Assembly: GCF_900446215.1 (NCBI RefSeq) | Contig: NZ_UAQZ01000016.1 | Span: 248,001-312,000 of the forward strand | Length of the DNA: 64,000 nt | Direction: 5' to 3' | Source: Burkholderia cenocepacia | GTDB lineage: Bacteria > Pseudomonadota > Gammaproteobacteria > Burkholderiales > Burkholderiaceae | Program-made: the position numbers and the translations under genes | Notes under the pieces: model-generated | The model's database searches: none | What the model was told of the DNA's origin: nothing | The model's input: the letters and a program-made list of their open reading frames with translations, nothing else | Shown here: positions 8,621 to 17,523 of the stretch, in pieces | Layout: each line of letters starts with the position of its first letter | Numbering within the stretch: position 1 is the first letter of the stretch

Positions 8621-9339
8621 CGGCAGCGGGCGCGGCGGCCCCCGATCGCGTGCGCGGCGAGGACGTGTTTCTCGCCTCGATCGCCGGCTACGTCGACACG
8701 CTCGGCTTCGTCGCGCTGTTCGGGCTCTTTACCGCGCACGTCACCGGCAACTTCATCCTGATCGGCTCGGGCCTCGCCGGGGTCGGCCAGGGCCTCGTGA
8801 TCAAGTGGCTCGCGTTTCCGGCATTCATCGCGGGCATCGTGGCCGCCCGCGTGCTCGATCACCGGATGCGCGTGCGGGGGCATGGCGTGCGGGCGCGCTC
8901 GCTGTACGCACTGCAGACGATCCTGCTGGCCGGATTCATGCTCGCGGGCGTCGCGGCGTCGCCGATCGGCAGCGCCGATGCGCCCGCGACGATCGTCTGC
9001 GGGCTGCTGGGTGCCGCGGCAATGGGTGTGCAGAACGCGCACGGCCGGCTGACCGCGCGCACCGTCGTCGCGAACACCGTGATGACCGGCAACGTCACGC
9101 AGGCGGTCATCGATGCATTCGACTGGCTGGTGCCGATCGCCGCGCCGGCCGAACGGGAAGCCGCACGCGCGCGGCTGCGACGCACGTTGCCGCCGGTCGC
9201 CGGTTTCGCGCTCGGCGCGGGCGCCGGGGCGAGCGCCTACCTGTACGCCGCGTTCTGGGCACTGGCGCTGCCGCTCGCGCTGCTTTGTTTCCTTACCTGG
9301 CGCGCCGGCCGGACCGGCGAACCCTCCGCGTCGCGCTGA
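8602..9339 (+). CDS. DUF1275 (YoaK-type) membrane protein
   Basis: This 245-residue integral membrane protein of the DUF1275/YoaK family has about six hydrophobic segments. The family start is visible as AGYVDTLGFVALFGLFTAHVTGN, and the second half repeats the pattern with GVQNAHGRLTARTV and NTVMTGNVTQAV. Family function is unknown; transport has been suggested for relatives. It overlaps the XapX gene upstream and shares the TTCAG-box promoter. No terminator is obvious downstream, where a decayed LysR gene lies convergent. Confidence 0.82.
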   Translation: MQPAQVTAAGAAAPDRVRGEDVFLASIAGYVDTLGFVALFGLFTAHVTGNFILIGSGLAGVGQGLVIKWLAFPAFIAGIVAARVLDHRMRVRGHGVRARSLYALQTILLAGFMLAGVAASPIGSADAPATIVCGLLGAAAMGVQNAHGRLTARTVVANTVMTGNVTQAVIDAFDWLVPIAAPAEREAARARLRRTLPPVAGFALGAGAGASAYLYAAFWALALPLALLCFLTWRAGRTGEPSASR

Positions 9340-9359
9340 GCGCCGGTTCCGCACGGCGT

Positions 9360-9948
9360 TCGTCGCGCACGCGGCGGGCGGCTACAGAAAGCGCAGCAGT
9401 GGTGAACCGGTCGACGAGGTCCGGGTGACCGAGCTGTTCGACCCACCAGCGTAACGCGCGCCCGGCTTCGTCGGCGCGCCACGCGATATAGCAATGGGTC
9501 GTGCCGCGCATGCCGGTGACTTTTCGCGCGACAAGCCTGCCTTGCGCGATCGCGGGTGCCGCGATGCAGTCCGGGAGCGTACCCACCGCGAGTCCTTCGC
9601 ATGTAGAACGCGTGGGCGTATGACCACATCATGTCGAATGGCAGTATCGCGGCGATGCAGACGCGGACCTCGGTTTCCCGACCTTGCTGCGCGCGCTGCG
9701 CCTTCCGTTCAGGCTGCTCGGCGGCATGAAGCAGACAACGGCCTTCCTCGACGACGACGCGGCCCGCGCGCGTGAGCTTCGCCCGACGCCCGCTGCGATC
9801 GAACAACGCGACGTCGAGATCGCGCTCGCGCTTTTGTACGAGATATGTCAATGCGGACGGCACGCGGTGCACCAACTGCGGCGTCAGAAAACCTACCGGT
9901 GCGGTCGATCGCGTCCAGTGCATCGAGTGCTTCGAAAGGCAGCTTCAT
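9360..9948 (-). pseudogene. Frameshifted LysR-type regulator remnant
   Basis: Pieces of one LysR regulator occur in successive minus-strand frames. The N-terminal start MKLPFEALDALDAIDRTGRF begins at 9948. The winged part (PSALTYLVQKRERDLDVALFDRSGRRAKLTRAGR) is in a second frame to about 9610. The effector-domain end (VGTLPDCIAAPAIAQGRLV, GRALRWWVEQL) is in a third frame. At least two frameshifts and missing central sequence make it non-functional. It lies between TTCAG-box genes and could be a lost local regulator. Confidence 0.75.
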
Positions 9949-10106
9949 GACGAATTTTGCTACGACAAGGGTATCAGGCGGTGTCGCGCCGTCGAGCAAT
10001 GCTGAACCCAATGTTGTTCACAATGGTTCGTTGTCCGATGTACCGAGGCACGCACGCATGTGTGCCGACGGCCGGGCCGCCGCCGCATTCGCTCGACGTC
10101 TGCCTG

Positions 10107-10385
10107 TCACGTCGGTGTCGATTCGCGGTGCTTCGCGGAAGCATCGGCGTGCGCGCCGGGCAGCGCGCCGAACATGTGCTGGCTGCACTTCGCGTCGCGC
10201 CATGCGGTTCTCAGGCGGATGCCATCGAACATCCGCCGCACCACGGGAAGAATCTGTTCGCCGACCAGAATGCCGAGCAGGCCAGCCAGGGCAACGGCGG
10301 GCGGCGCCGGCGATTGCACGCCGATCAGCGCGTAGACGACGCCGGCGAGGATGCCGGCGAGAAGCGAAGCAATGTACGGTTTCAT
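10107..10385 (-). CDS. XapX-domain small membrane protein, copy 2
   Basis: This 92-residue protein has the XapX core in its first ~55 residues (MKPYIASLLAGILAGVVYAL, then GVQSPAPPAVALAGLLGILVGEQ), giving two membrane segments. A hydrophilic C-terminal tail follows that the shortest copy lacks. ATG 10385 is the only sensible start. It is divergent from the cysteine hydrolase at 10692 and lies next to the LysR remnant. Function is unknown. Confidence 0.75.
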   Translation of the reverse strand: MKPYIASLLAGILAGVVYALIGVQSPAPPAVALAGLLGILVGEQILPVVRRMFDGIRLRTAWRDAKCSQHMFGALPGAHADASAKHRESTPT

Positions 10386-10691
10386 AGATATAGGATGGAA
10401 TGACGGCCGTTAAAAATATGGATAAATACCGGTCTGGCGTCGATCCGAAAGTCTTGGGCCAGCCTATCAGGTCTGCGTGTTCATCGTTAGCCGATTCAAT
10501 GAAATTCAGATCTTTTCAGTCTGAATTCAGAGCGCGGTGAGAATCAGAACAATTAACTGGTGCGGTCGAAATTTCGCGTATTGAATGACGCAGGCCGACT
10601 GCCGACGCTTCCGACATGGCGCATTGGATGCCTCGCGGATGCGTCGGCCGGGCAAGCCTCATTTTTCTCCGCGTCAAAGGACATCACCACC
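10386..10691. promoter_or_regulatory. Intergenic control region with TTCAG boxes and an inverted repeat
   Basis: No gene is visible in this 306-base gap. TTCAG-ATCTT-TTCAG lies at 10505-10519 on the plus strand and a third TTCAG at 10525-10529. The same stretch forms a 7-bp inverted repeat, ATTCAGA (10504-10510) and TCTGAAT (10520-10526). It lies about 160 bases upstream of the cysteine hydrolase start and matches boxes at 8168, 8261 and 17524. Confidence 0.55.
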
Positions 10692-11378
10692 ATGAGCAAT
10701 CCGAAGCTTGAAGTACTTACTCCGCACAACAGCCAGCTGATCTTCATCGACCAGCAGCCGCAGATGGCGTTCGGCGTGCAGTCGATCGATCGTCAGACGC
10801 TGAAGAACAACGTCGTCGGGCTCGCGAAGGCCGCGAAGGTCTTCAACATCCCCACCACGATCACGACGGTCGAAAGCGAGAGCTTCTCGGGCCACACCTA
10901 TCCCGAGCTGCTCGACGTGTTCCCGAACCAGAAGACGCTCGAACGCACGTCGATGAACTCGTGGGACGACCAGAAGGTGCGCGACGCGCTGGCCGCGAAC
11001 GGCCGCAAGAAGGTGGTCGTGTCGGGTCTGTGGACCGAAGTCTGCAATACGACGTTCGCGCTCTGCGCGATGCTCGAAGGCGACTACGAAATCTACATGG
11101 TCGCCGACGCATCGGGCGGCACGACGCAGGCCGCGCACGATTTCGCGATGCAGCGCATGGTGCAGGCCGGCGTGGTGCCGGTCACGTGGCAGCAGGTCCT
11201 GCTCGAGTGGCAGCGCGACTGGGCGCACCGCGAGACGTATGACGCGGTGATGGCGATCGCGAAGGAGCATTCGGGCGCATACGGGATGGGTGTGGACTAC
11301 GCGTACACGATGCTCCACAAGGCGCCGCAACGCACCGCGACGCCGCACGAGTCGATTCCGGCCGTTCCGGCGAAGTAA
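10692..11378 (+). CDS. Isochorismatase-family cysteine hydrolase (YcaC-like)
   Basis: This 228-residue cytosolic hydrolase belongs to the isochorismatase superfamily and is closest in style to YcaC. Asp20 (IFIDQQ) and nucleophile Cys118 (GLWTEVCNTTF) are in the expected places, and the C-terminal helix region AHDFAMQRM fits the fold. The substrate of this subgroup is uncertain. ATG 10692 begins the fold; an in-frame extension back to 10560 lacks family sequence. It is followed by a small XapX gene and the amidohydrolase, which suggests a degradative cluster acting on amide-type bonds. The promoter region carries the TTCAG boxes. Confidence 0.85.
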   Translation: MSNPKLEVLTPHNSQLIFIDQQPQMAFGVQSIDRQTLKNNVVGLAKAAKVFNIPTTITTVESESFSGHTYPELLDVFPNQKTLERTSMNSWDDQKVRDALAANGRKKVVVSGLWTEVCNTTFALCAMLEGDYEIYMVADASGGTTQAAHDFAMQRMVQAGVVPVTWQQVLLEWQRDWAHRETYDAVMAIAKEHSGAYGMGVDYAYTMLHKAPQRTATPHESIPAVPAK

Positions 11379-11546
11379 GCGCGGACGACCGGCGACCGCT
11401 GATGCCGGTGCGGCGGGTTCGATGTGAACGCGTCGCATGGGCTCCATTGCCGCGGGCGGCGGACGTGACCGAAACACGAATGCCGCCCGCGGCATGCGGG
11501 TCGAAATACAGCCCCTGCATTTGAAATTGTCCGGGAGATTTATTGC

Positions 11547-11714
11547 ATGGAACCTTATCTGGTTTCCCTTGGCGCGGGTGTGCTGATCGGTGTGATTTAC
11601 AGCGCCATCAAGGTTCGCTCTCCCGCACCGCCGCTGATTGCGCTGGTCGGGCTGCTCGGCATGCTGATCGGCGTACAAGCCTTACCCCCCGTGAAACAAC
11701 TCTTTGGCTTCTGA
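11547..11714 (+). CDS. XapX-domain small membrane protein, copy 3
   Basis: This 55-residue protein is the minimal XapX form: MEPYLVSLGAGVLIGVIYSA, then VRSPAPPLIALVGLLGMLIGVQALPPVKQLF. It has two short membrane segments and essentially no tail. GGGAG at about 11532-11536 precedes ATG 11547. It ends 19 bases before the amidohydrolase start and is probably cotranscribed with it. XapX proteins recur beside hydrolase genes in this window three times. Confidence 0.8.
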   Translation: MEPYLVSLGAGVLIGVIYSAIKVRSPAPPLIALVGLLGMLIGVQALPPVKQLFGF

Positions 11715-11733
11715 TCAACAAGAGATGATGCAT

Positions 11734-13623
11734 ATGACCGCAACCGTGACCCAACCGGATCTGATCCTGCATAACGGACGATTCACGACGCTCGATCGCA
11801 CGAACCCCGTCGCGACGGCGGTCGCGATTGCCGCCGGACGATTCGTTGCCGTCGGCAGCGAAGCGGACGTGATGCCGCTCGCGGGCCGCGCGACAAAGGT
11901 CGTCGATCTCGGCGGCCGCGGCGTGCTGCCGGGTCTGATCGACAACCACTGCCACGTGATTCGTGGCGGACTGAACTACAACATGGAACTGCGCTGGGAC
12001 GGCGTGCCGTCGCTCGCGATCGCGATGGAGATGCTCAAGCAGCAGGTCGCGATCACGCCGGCGCCGCAGTGGGTGCGCGTGGTCGGCGGCTTCACCGAAC
12101 ATCAGTTCGTCGAGAAACGGCTGCCGACGATCGCCGAACTCAATGCAGTCGCGCCCGATACGCCCGTGTTCATCCTGCATTTGTACGATCGCGCGTTGCT
12201 GAATGCGGCGGCGCTGCGGGTGGTCGGCTACACGAAGGACACGCCGGAGCCGCCGGGCGGCACGATCCTGCGCGATGCCGCAGGCAATCCCACCGGCCTG
12301 CTGCTCGCGAACCCGAACGCGACGATCCTCTACGCGACACTCGCGAAAGGCCCGAAGCTGCCGTTCGAGTATCAATACAATTCGACGCGCCACTTCATGC
12401 GCGAGCTGAACCGGTTGGGCGTGACGGGTGTGATCGACGCGGGCGGCGGGTCGCAGAATTATCCCGACGATTACGAAGTGATCCGCAAGCTGCACGACAC
12501 GGGCGAGATGACGATCCGGATCGCGTACAACCTGTTCACGCAGAAGCCGAACGCGGAGAAGGAAGACTTCGTGAACTGGACGAAGAGCGTCAAGTACCAC
12601 GACGGCACCGACTACTTCCGCAATAACGGCGCGGGCGAGATGCTGGCGTTTTCCGCGGCCGACTTCGAAGACTTCCGCGTGGCGCGGCCGGATCTGCCCG
12701 CGCAGATGGAGGATGACCTCGAAGGTGTCGTGCGCGTGCTGGCGGAAAACCGTTGGCCGTGGCGCATGCACGCGACCTATGACGAAACGATCAGCCGCGC
12801 GCTCGACGTGTTCGAGAAGGTCAACGAAGACATCCCGCTCGAAGGGCTGAACTGGTTCTTCGATCACGCAGAAACGATCACCGAGCAATCGATGGACCGG
12901 ATCGCCGCGCTCGGCGGCGGTATCGCGGTGCAGCACCGGATGGCGTACCAGGGCGAATACTTCGTCGAGCGCTACGGCGCGCAAGCCGCGGAGGCGACGC
13001 CGCCTGTCGCGAAGATGCTCGCCAAGGGGCTCAAGGTGTCGGCCGGCACGGACGCGACACGCGTCGCGTCGTACAACCCGTGGGTGTCGCTTGCATGGCT
13101 CGTGACGGGCAAGACGGTCGGTGGCCTCAGAATGTATCCGCAGCGCAACCTGCTCGATCGCGAAACCGCGCTGCGGATGTGGACCGAGTACGTGACGTGG
13201 TTCTCGAACGAGGAGGGCAAGAAAGGGCGCATCGCGGTCGGGCAACTGGCCGACCTGATCGTCCCGGACCGCGATTTCTTCGCGTGCGCGGAGGACGATA
13301 TCGCCGGCACGACCGCGTTGCTGACGGTGGTCGACGGGAAGATCGTATGGGGCGCGGGGCCGTTCGCGTCGCACGACGCGCCGATCCCGCCGGCGATGCC
13401 GGACTGGTCGCCCGTTCGCGAGTTCGGGGGCTATGGCGGCTGGGGCGCGACGCAGCGCAACGGCGCACCGTTGCAACGCGCGGCCGCCGCCGCGATGTGC
13501 GGCTGCGCGAACGAATGCAACGTTCACCAGCATGCGCACGCGGACGCATGGGCAAACGCGTTGCCGACGTCCGACGCGAAGGGCTTCTGGGGTGCGTTCG
13601 GCTGTTCGTGCTGGGCGGTCTGA
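11734..13623 (+). CDS. Amidohydrolase (YtcJ-like, amidohydrolase family 3) with Cys-rich tail
   Basis: This 629-residue metal-dependent amidohydrolase has an N-terminal beta part (DLILHNGRFTTLD) and the TIM-barrel metal motif NHCHVI at about residues 71-76. A late His is in WFFDHAETI and an Asp in SAGTDATRVASYNPW. ATG 11734 was chosen because AAGAGA sits 8 bases before it; in-frame ATGs at 11725 and 11728 overlap that site. The family usually ends near GGYGG. Here about 55 further residues follow, with MCGCANEC, VHQHAH and FGCSCWAV, five Cys and three His that look metal-binding. The substrate is unknown. Confidence 0.85.
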   Translation: MTATVTQPDLILHNGRFTTLDRTNPVATAVAIAAGRFVAVGSEADVMPLAGRATKVVDLGGRGVLPGLIDNHCHVIRGGLNYNMELRWDGVPSLAIAMEMLKQQVAITPAPQWVRVVGGFTEHQFVEKRLPTIAELNAVAPDTPVFILHLYDRALLNAAALRVVGYTKDTPEPPGGTILRDAAGNPTGLLLANPNATILYATLAKGPKLPFEYQYNSTRHFMRELNRLGVTGVIDAGGGSQNYPDDYEVIRKLHDTGEMTIRIAYNLFTQKPNAEKEDFVNWTKSVKYHDGTDYFRNNGAGEMLAFSAADFEDFRVARPDLPAQMEDDLEGVVRVLAENRWPWRMHATYDETISRALDVFEKVNEDIPLEGLNWFFDHAETITEQSMDRIAALGGGIAVQHRMAYQGEYFVERYGAQAAEATPPVAKMLAKGLKVSAGTDATRVASYNPWVSLAWLVTGKTVGGLRMYPQRNLLDRETALRMWTEYVTWFSNEEGKKGRIAVGQLADLIVPDRDFFACAEDDIAGTTALLTVVDGKIVWGAGPFASHDAPIPPAMPDWSPVREFGGYGGWGATQRNGAPLQRAAAAAMCGCANECNVHQHAHADAWANALPTSDAKGFWGAFGCSCWAV

Positions 13624-13624
13624 C

Positions 13625-13921
13625 ATGGCGGCCCCGACCCACCGCGGCGGCGCCGGCAATCCGGCGTGGGTCCGCGCGCTGCTCGCGCAGCCGGGGGTGC
13701 TGCCGCTCGCGCGGCTCGCGCTGGTGTCCGCGTATCTGATCGGCGGCGTCGCGAAGGCGCTGGATTTTCACGGCGCGGTGGCGGAGCAGGCGCATTTCGG
13801 CCTGCAGCCGGCCGCGCTGTGGGCGGCGCTGGCGATCGTGGTCGAGATCGGCGGGCTCGTCCTCGTCACCGTGCGCAACGATAGGCGAGACCGGGCTGGC
13901 AGCGTTCCCGCCATTCGGTGA
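13625..13921 (+). CDS. DoxX-family membrane protein, C-terminally truncated
   Basis: This 98-residue frame starts like a DoxX/SURF4-type membrane protein (LARLALVSAYLIGGVAKALDF, AALWAALAIVVEIGGLVLV). DoxX proteins usually run to about 130-150 residues with four membrane segments. Here homology stops after the second or third segment and the last 15 residues (NDRRDRAGSVPAIR) look like unrelated sequence, so the gene appears truncated by a frameshift or small deletion. It starts one base after the amidohydrolase stop, which implies it was part of that operon. It may be non-functional. Confidence 0.6.
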   Translation: MAAPTHRGGAGNPAWVRALLAQPGVLPLARLALVSAYLIGGVAKALDFHGAVAEQAHFGLQPAALWAALAIVVEIGGLVLVTVRNDRRDRAGSVPAIR

Positions 13922-14071
13922 CGTTGCGACGACCGTGTCGAAACGACGAGTCTGCGCCGTCTCCCGCGCGCGGTGCGCGTCCGGGCCGCCCGGACGAGTG
14001 GCCTGTATCCCGCTGAATCCGAATCCGCGCGCGGCGCCGAGCCGCGCGCATCACCATCAAGGAGAAAACCG

Positions 14072-15025
14072 ATGAATTCATTGAACCTGCGCGACATGCT
14101 GCGCATGACCGCCGCATCGTCGGCCGTGCTCGTCGCGCTGCTGGCCGGCGCGCCGGCGCTCGCCGACGAAACCCACCTCGACGACATCGCATCGCCGGCC
14201 GCCGCGGCGCGGTCGCCAGCCATTGCGGTCGGCCCGCAGTACGACACGACGCACGTGTGCGTCGCCCCCGAAGACTTCGACCGCTTCACCGACAGCTTCG
14301 TCGCGACCTTCGGCGGCAAGAAGTCGAAGCAGGGCGTGTTCCAGGTCACGCCGACGCCGAGCCAGACGATGTCGCAGCTCGTGCTGACGCCGGTCGGCAC
14401 GATCTCGGTGTTCGGCTTCAAGACGCCGATCCCGTACCCGTTCTGCGAGGAACGCACCGGCTATCTCGTCACCGACATGGACGTCGCGGTGAAGTCGGCG
14501 CGCGCGCATGGCGCGGACATCGTCGTATCGACGTTTCCCGACCCGATCGGACGCGACGCGATCGTTCGCTGGCCGGGCGGCGTGAACATGCAGCTGTACT
14601 GGCATACGCAGGCGCCGAACTACGACGCGCTGCAGACGGTGCCGGAGAATCGCGTGTACGTGTCGCCGGAAAGCGCGAGCAAGCTCGCACGCAACTTCGC
14701 CGCGTTCTCGCACGGCAAGATCGTGTCGGACGTGCGCCATGCGCCGGGCATCGAGATCGGCCGGCCGAACGATACGTACCGCCGCATTCGCATCGAATCG
14801 GGCTTCGGCAAGATGACCGTGCTCGCGACCGACGGTCACCTGCCGTACCCGTTCGGGCGTGAAATGACGGGCTACGAAGTGGCCGATCTCGCCGCGACGC
14901 TGAAGCAGGCCGAAGCCGCGGGCGTGACGGTGCTGGTGCCGCCGTTCAAATCGGACGGCCGCGACGCGGCGCTCGTGCAGTTCCCGGGCGGCTACGTCGC
15001 CGAAATCCACGCGCGGTCGAAATGA
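14072..15025 (+). CDS. Exported VOC/glyoxalase-fold protein
   Basis: This 317-residue protein has a signal peptide ending about ALA31|D32, which is unusual because vicinal-oxygen-chelate proteins are normally cytosolic. Two glyoxalase-like domains follow, at about residues 50-180 and 190-315. Both contain a PYPF segment and both end near a FPGG-type strand (for example VQFPGGYVAEIHAR). ATG 14072 has AAGGAGA upstream. Its stop overlaps the next start, so it is coupled to the outer-membrane channel gene. It may bind or convert a substrate in the periplasm; the reaction is unknown. Confidence 0.75.
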   Translation: MNSLNLRDMLRMTAASSAVLVALLAGAPALADETHLDDIASPAAAARSPAIAVGPQYDTTHVCVAPEDFDRFTDSFVATFGGKKSKQGVFQVTPTPSQTMSQLVLTPVGTISVFGFKTPIPYPFCEERTGYLVTDMDVAVKSARAHGADIVVSTFPDPIGRDAIVRWPGGVNMQLYWHTQAPNYDALQTVPENRVYVSPESASKLARNFAAFSHGKIVSDVRHAPGIEIGRPNDTYRRIRIESGFGKMTVLATDGHLPYPFGREMTGYEVADLAATLKQAEAAGVTVLVPPFKSDGRDAALVQFPGGYVAEIHARSK

Positions 15026-16497
15026 CGGTGCGCCGGCCGATGAAGCGATCGTGGCGCGGCGCGCTGCCGTGCGTCGTGCTGGCGGGCGGCGCCGCGTTGC
15101 ATGCGGGTTCGGCCGTCGGCGCCGATGCCGAGGCGGCGGGCGGCGCGGCCGCGTCGCCGGCTGCCGCCGCGGCGTCGTGCACCGCGAAACGCCCGACGGT
15201 GCTGTTCAACCGCTGGCAGGAGGACTGGTCGGTGCTCGCGAATCCGTGCGTGCCGCGCAAGCCGTTCGACGCGCTGAAATACGTGCCGCTCGGCGACGAT
15301 CCGTCGACCTACCTGTCGCTCGGCGCGAACCTGCGCGAGCGCTTCGAACTGAACAACGCGCCGCTGTTCGGCCTCGGCGCCGCGCACGACGACAATTACG
15401 TGATCCAGCGCGCGAACGTGCACGCGGACCTGCGCTATCGCGGGCACTTCCAGGCGTTCGTGCAGTTCGTCGATGCGCGGCCGTTCGGCAAGGACACGGT
15501 CGGCCCGGTCGACAAGGATCAGCTCGACCTCGAGCAGGCGTTCGTCGCGTACGTCGATCGACTGGGGCCGGGCACGTTCAAGACGCGGATCGGCCGGCAG
15601 GAGATGGCGTTCGACTTGCAGCGCTTCGTGTCGGTGCGCGACGGCCCGAACGTGCGGCAGGCATTCGACGGGCTGTGGACCGATTACGAAATCGGCAAAT
15701 GGCGGCTGATCGGCTACGTGACGCGCCCGGTGCAGTATCGCAATGCGGCCGCGTTCGACGACGTGTCGAACCGCCACCTGCGATTCGACGGCGTGCGCGT
15801 CGAGCGCACCGGCACGGGGCCCGGCGATCTGTCCGCGTACTGGTCGCGCTACACGCGCGACAACGCGCGCTATCCGGATGCGTCCGGCACCGAACGGCGC
15901 GACGTGTTCGACATGCGTTACGCGGGCAAGGCCGACGGGCTCGACTGGGACGTCGAGGCGATGCTGCAGACGGGCCACGTCGGACAGGACACGGTCGGCG
16001 CGTGGGCGTTCGGCGCGCTGGGCGGCTACACGTTCGCGAAGACGGCCGGCACGCCGCGCATCGGCATCCAGGTCGACGGTGCATCGGGCGACGCGCATCC
16101 GGGCGACCGGCGCGTCGGCACGTTCAACCCGATGTTTCCGAACGGCTATTACTTCACGCTCGCCGGCTATACCGGGTACAGCAACCTGATCCACGTGAAG
16201 CCGTCGCTGACCTTCAAGCCGGCCAGCTCGGTGACGGTGCTCACCGCCGTCGGCTTCCAGTGGCGGCAGACGACGGCCGACGCGATCTACGGGCAGGGGA
16301 TGTCGGCGGTGCCGGGCACGGCGGGCAAGGGCGGCGCATGGACGGGGATGTACGCGCAGGCGCGCGTCGACTGGCTCGTGAACGCGAACGTCGCGCTCGC
16401 GCTGGAGGCCGTGCACTTCCAGCTCGGCTCGTCGATTCGCGCACTCGGCGCGCGCAACGCCGACTACGTCGGGATGGAAGCGAAGTTCGGCTGGTGA
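15022..16497 (+). CDS. Alginate-export-type outer membrane protein
   Basis: This protein of about 491 residues has an N-terminal signal sequence (ALPCVVLAGGAALHAGSAVGA) and an Ala-rich linker. A beta-rich body follows, beginning RPTVLFNRWQEDWSVL, with the family stretch YLSLGANLRERFELNN and many aromatic-ended strands up to the terminal FGW. It resembles the alginate-export (AlgE-like) porin family, which forms outer-membrane channels. The start is ATG 15022, overlapping the VOC gene stop; ATG 15040 is an alternative. Linkage to the exported VOC protein suggests uptake or efflux of the substrate handled by this cluster. Confidence 0.8.
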   Translation: MTVRRPMKRSWRGALPCVVLAGGAALHAGSAVGADAEAAGGAAASPAAAAASCTAKRPTVLFNRWQEDWSVLANPCVPRKPFDALKYVPLGDDPSTYLSLGANLRERFELNNAPLFGLGAAHDDNYVIQRANVHADLRYRGHFQAFVQFVDARPFGKDTVGPVDKDQLDLEQAFVAYVDRLGPGTFKTRIGRQEMAFDLQRFVSVRDGPNVRQAFDGLWTDYEIGKWRLIGYVTRPVQYRNAAAFDDVSNRHLRFDGVRVERTGTGPGDLSAYWSRYTRDNARYPDASGTERRDVFDMRYAGKADGLDWDVEAMLQTGHVGQDTVGAWAFGALGGYTFAKTAGTPRIGIQVDGASGDAHPGDRRVGTFNPMFPNGYYFTLAGYTGYSNLIHVKPSLTFKPASSVTVLTAVGFQWRQTTADAIYGQGMSAVPGTAGKGGAWTGMYAQARVDWLVNANVALALEAVHFQLGSSIRALGARNADYVGMEAKFGW

Positions 16498-16525
16498 CGC
16501 ATGGCATCGCTCCGTGCCGCCCGTC

Positions 16526-17431
16526 TCAGGGCTGCGCGCGAGCGAGCGATTCGACGAAATCGATGAACGCGGTCACGCGCTTCGAGCCGCGCTGGTTCGG
16601 CAGGTACAGCGCGGTGATCACCGCGCGCGCCGAGCCCGGCGTCACGTCGTATTGATCGAACAGCCGTTGCAGGCGGCCGGCTTCGAGGTCCGTATCGACC
16701 AGCCAGTCGGGCAGCAGCGCGATGCCGGCGCCGTCGAGCGCGGCCTCGCGCAGCACTTCGCTGTGGTTCGATTTCAGCCGCCCGGTGACGACGACCTGCG
16801 TCGTGCGTGGCGCGCCCACGAACGTCCACGTCTGCTGGTCGACGCCGAAATGAAAGCGCAGGCATGCGTGATCGACCAGTTCGGCCGGCGTCGCGGGCGT
16901 GCCGTGCGCGTCGAGGTAGGCGCGGCTCGCGACCACGTAGCGCCGGAACGTGCCGAGCGGGCGCGCGACGACTTCCGCGGTCGGCGCGGCGTCACCGAGC
17001 CGGATCGCGACGTCGATTCGCGCGGATACGAGATCGACGCGTTCGTCGGTGAGTTGCAGGTCGAGGTCGAGCTTCGGATGGCGGGCGACGAACGCGGCGA
17101 CGTGCGGCGCGAGGCGGCGCAGCCCGTAGGCGACCGGGACCGACACGCGCAGCGGGCCGGACGGCGCGTCGCCGCGGTCGGCCACCAGCGCGTCGGCATC
17201 GGCGAGTTCGCCGAGCACGCGTTTCGCTCGCGCATAGTAGACGGCGCCCGCATCGGACAGCGTGACCTGCCGCGTCGTGCGATTCAGCAGCACGGTGCCG
17301 AGCGACGCTTCGAGCGCGTCTACCGCGCGCACGACCGACGAAGCGGCGAGATCGAGCCGGCGCCCCGCGCTCGAGAAGCCGCCGGCTTCCGCGACTTCGA
17401 CGAAGGCGCGCAGCGCGGAGAATTTGTCCAT
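16526..17431 (-). CDS. LysR-family transcriptional regulator
   Basis: This 301-residue LysR regulator has an N-terminal winged helix (MDKFSALRAFVEVAEAGGFS, LDLAASSVVRAVDALE, LLNRTTRQVTLSDAG) and a C-terminal co-inducer domain. ATG 17431 matches the family start. It is convergent with the channel gene (28-base gap) and divergent from the MBL-fold gene, its most likely target. Other than a possible autoregulatory role, the inducer is unknown. Confidence 0.88.
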   Translation of the reverse strand: MDKFSALRAFVEVAEAGGFSSAGRRLDLAASSVVRAVDALEASLGTVLLNRTTRQVTLSDAGAVYYARAKRVLGELADADALVADRGDAPSGPLRVSVPVAYGLRRLAPHVAAFVARHPKLDLDLQLTDERVDLVSARIDVAIRLGDAAPTAEVVARPLGTFRRYVVASRAYLDAHGTPATPAELVDHACLRFHFGVDQQTWTFVGAPRTTQVVVTGRLKSNHSEVLREAALDGAGIALLPDWLVDTDLEAGRLQRLFDQYDVTPGSARAVITALYLPNQRGSKRVTAFIDFVESLARAQP

Positions 17432-17523
17432 GGGGTCGTCCTTGGGCGGGTTGCAACGTCGCATTGCATGCGGATCGCATTCTAGCGCCGGGTCGCGCGG
17501 CAGCCCCGTGCGTGCGCTGCGTC

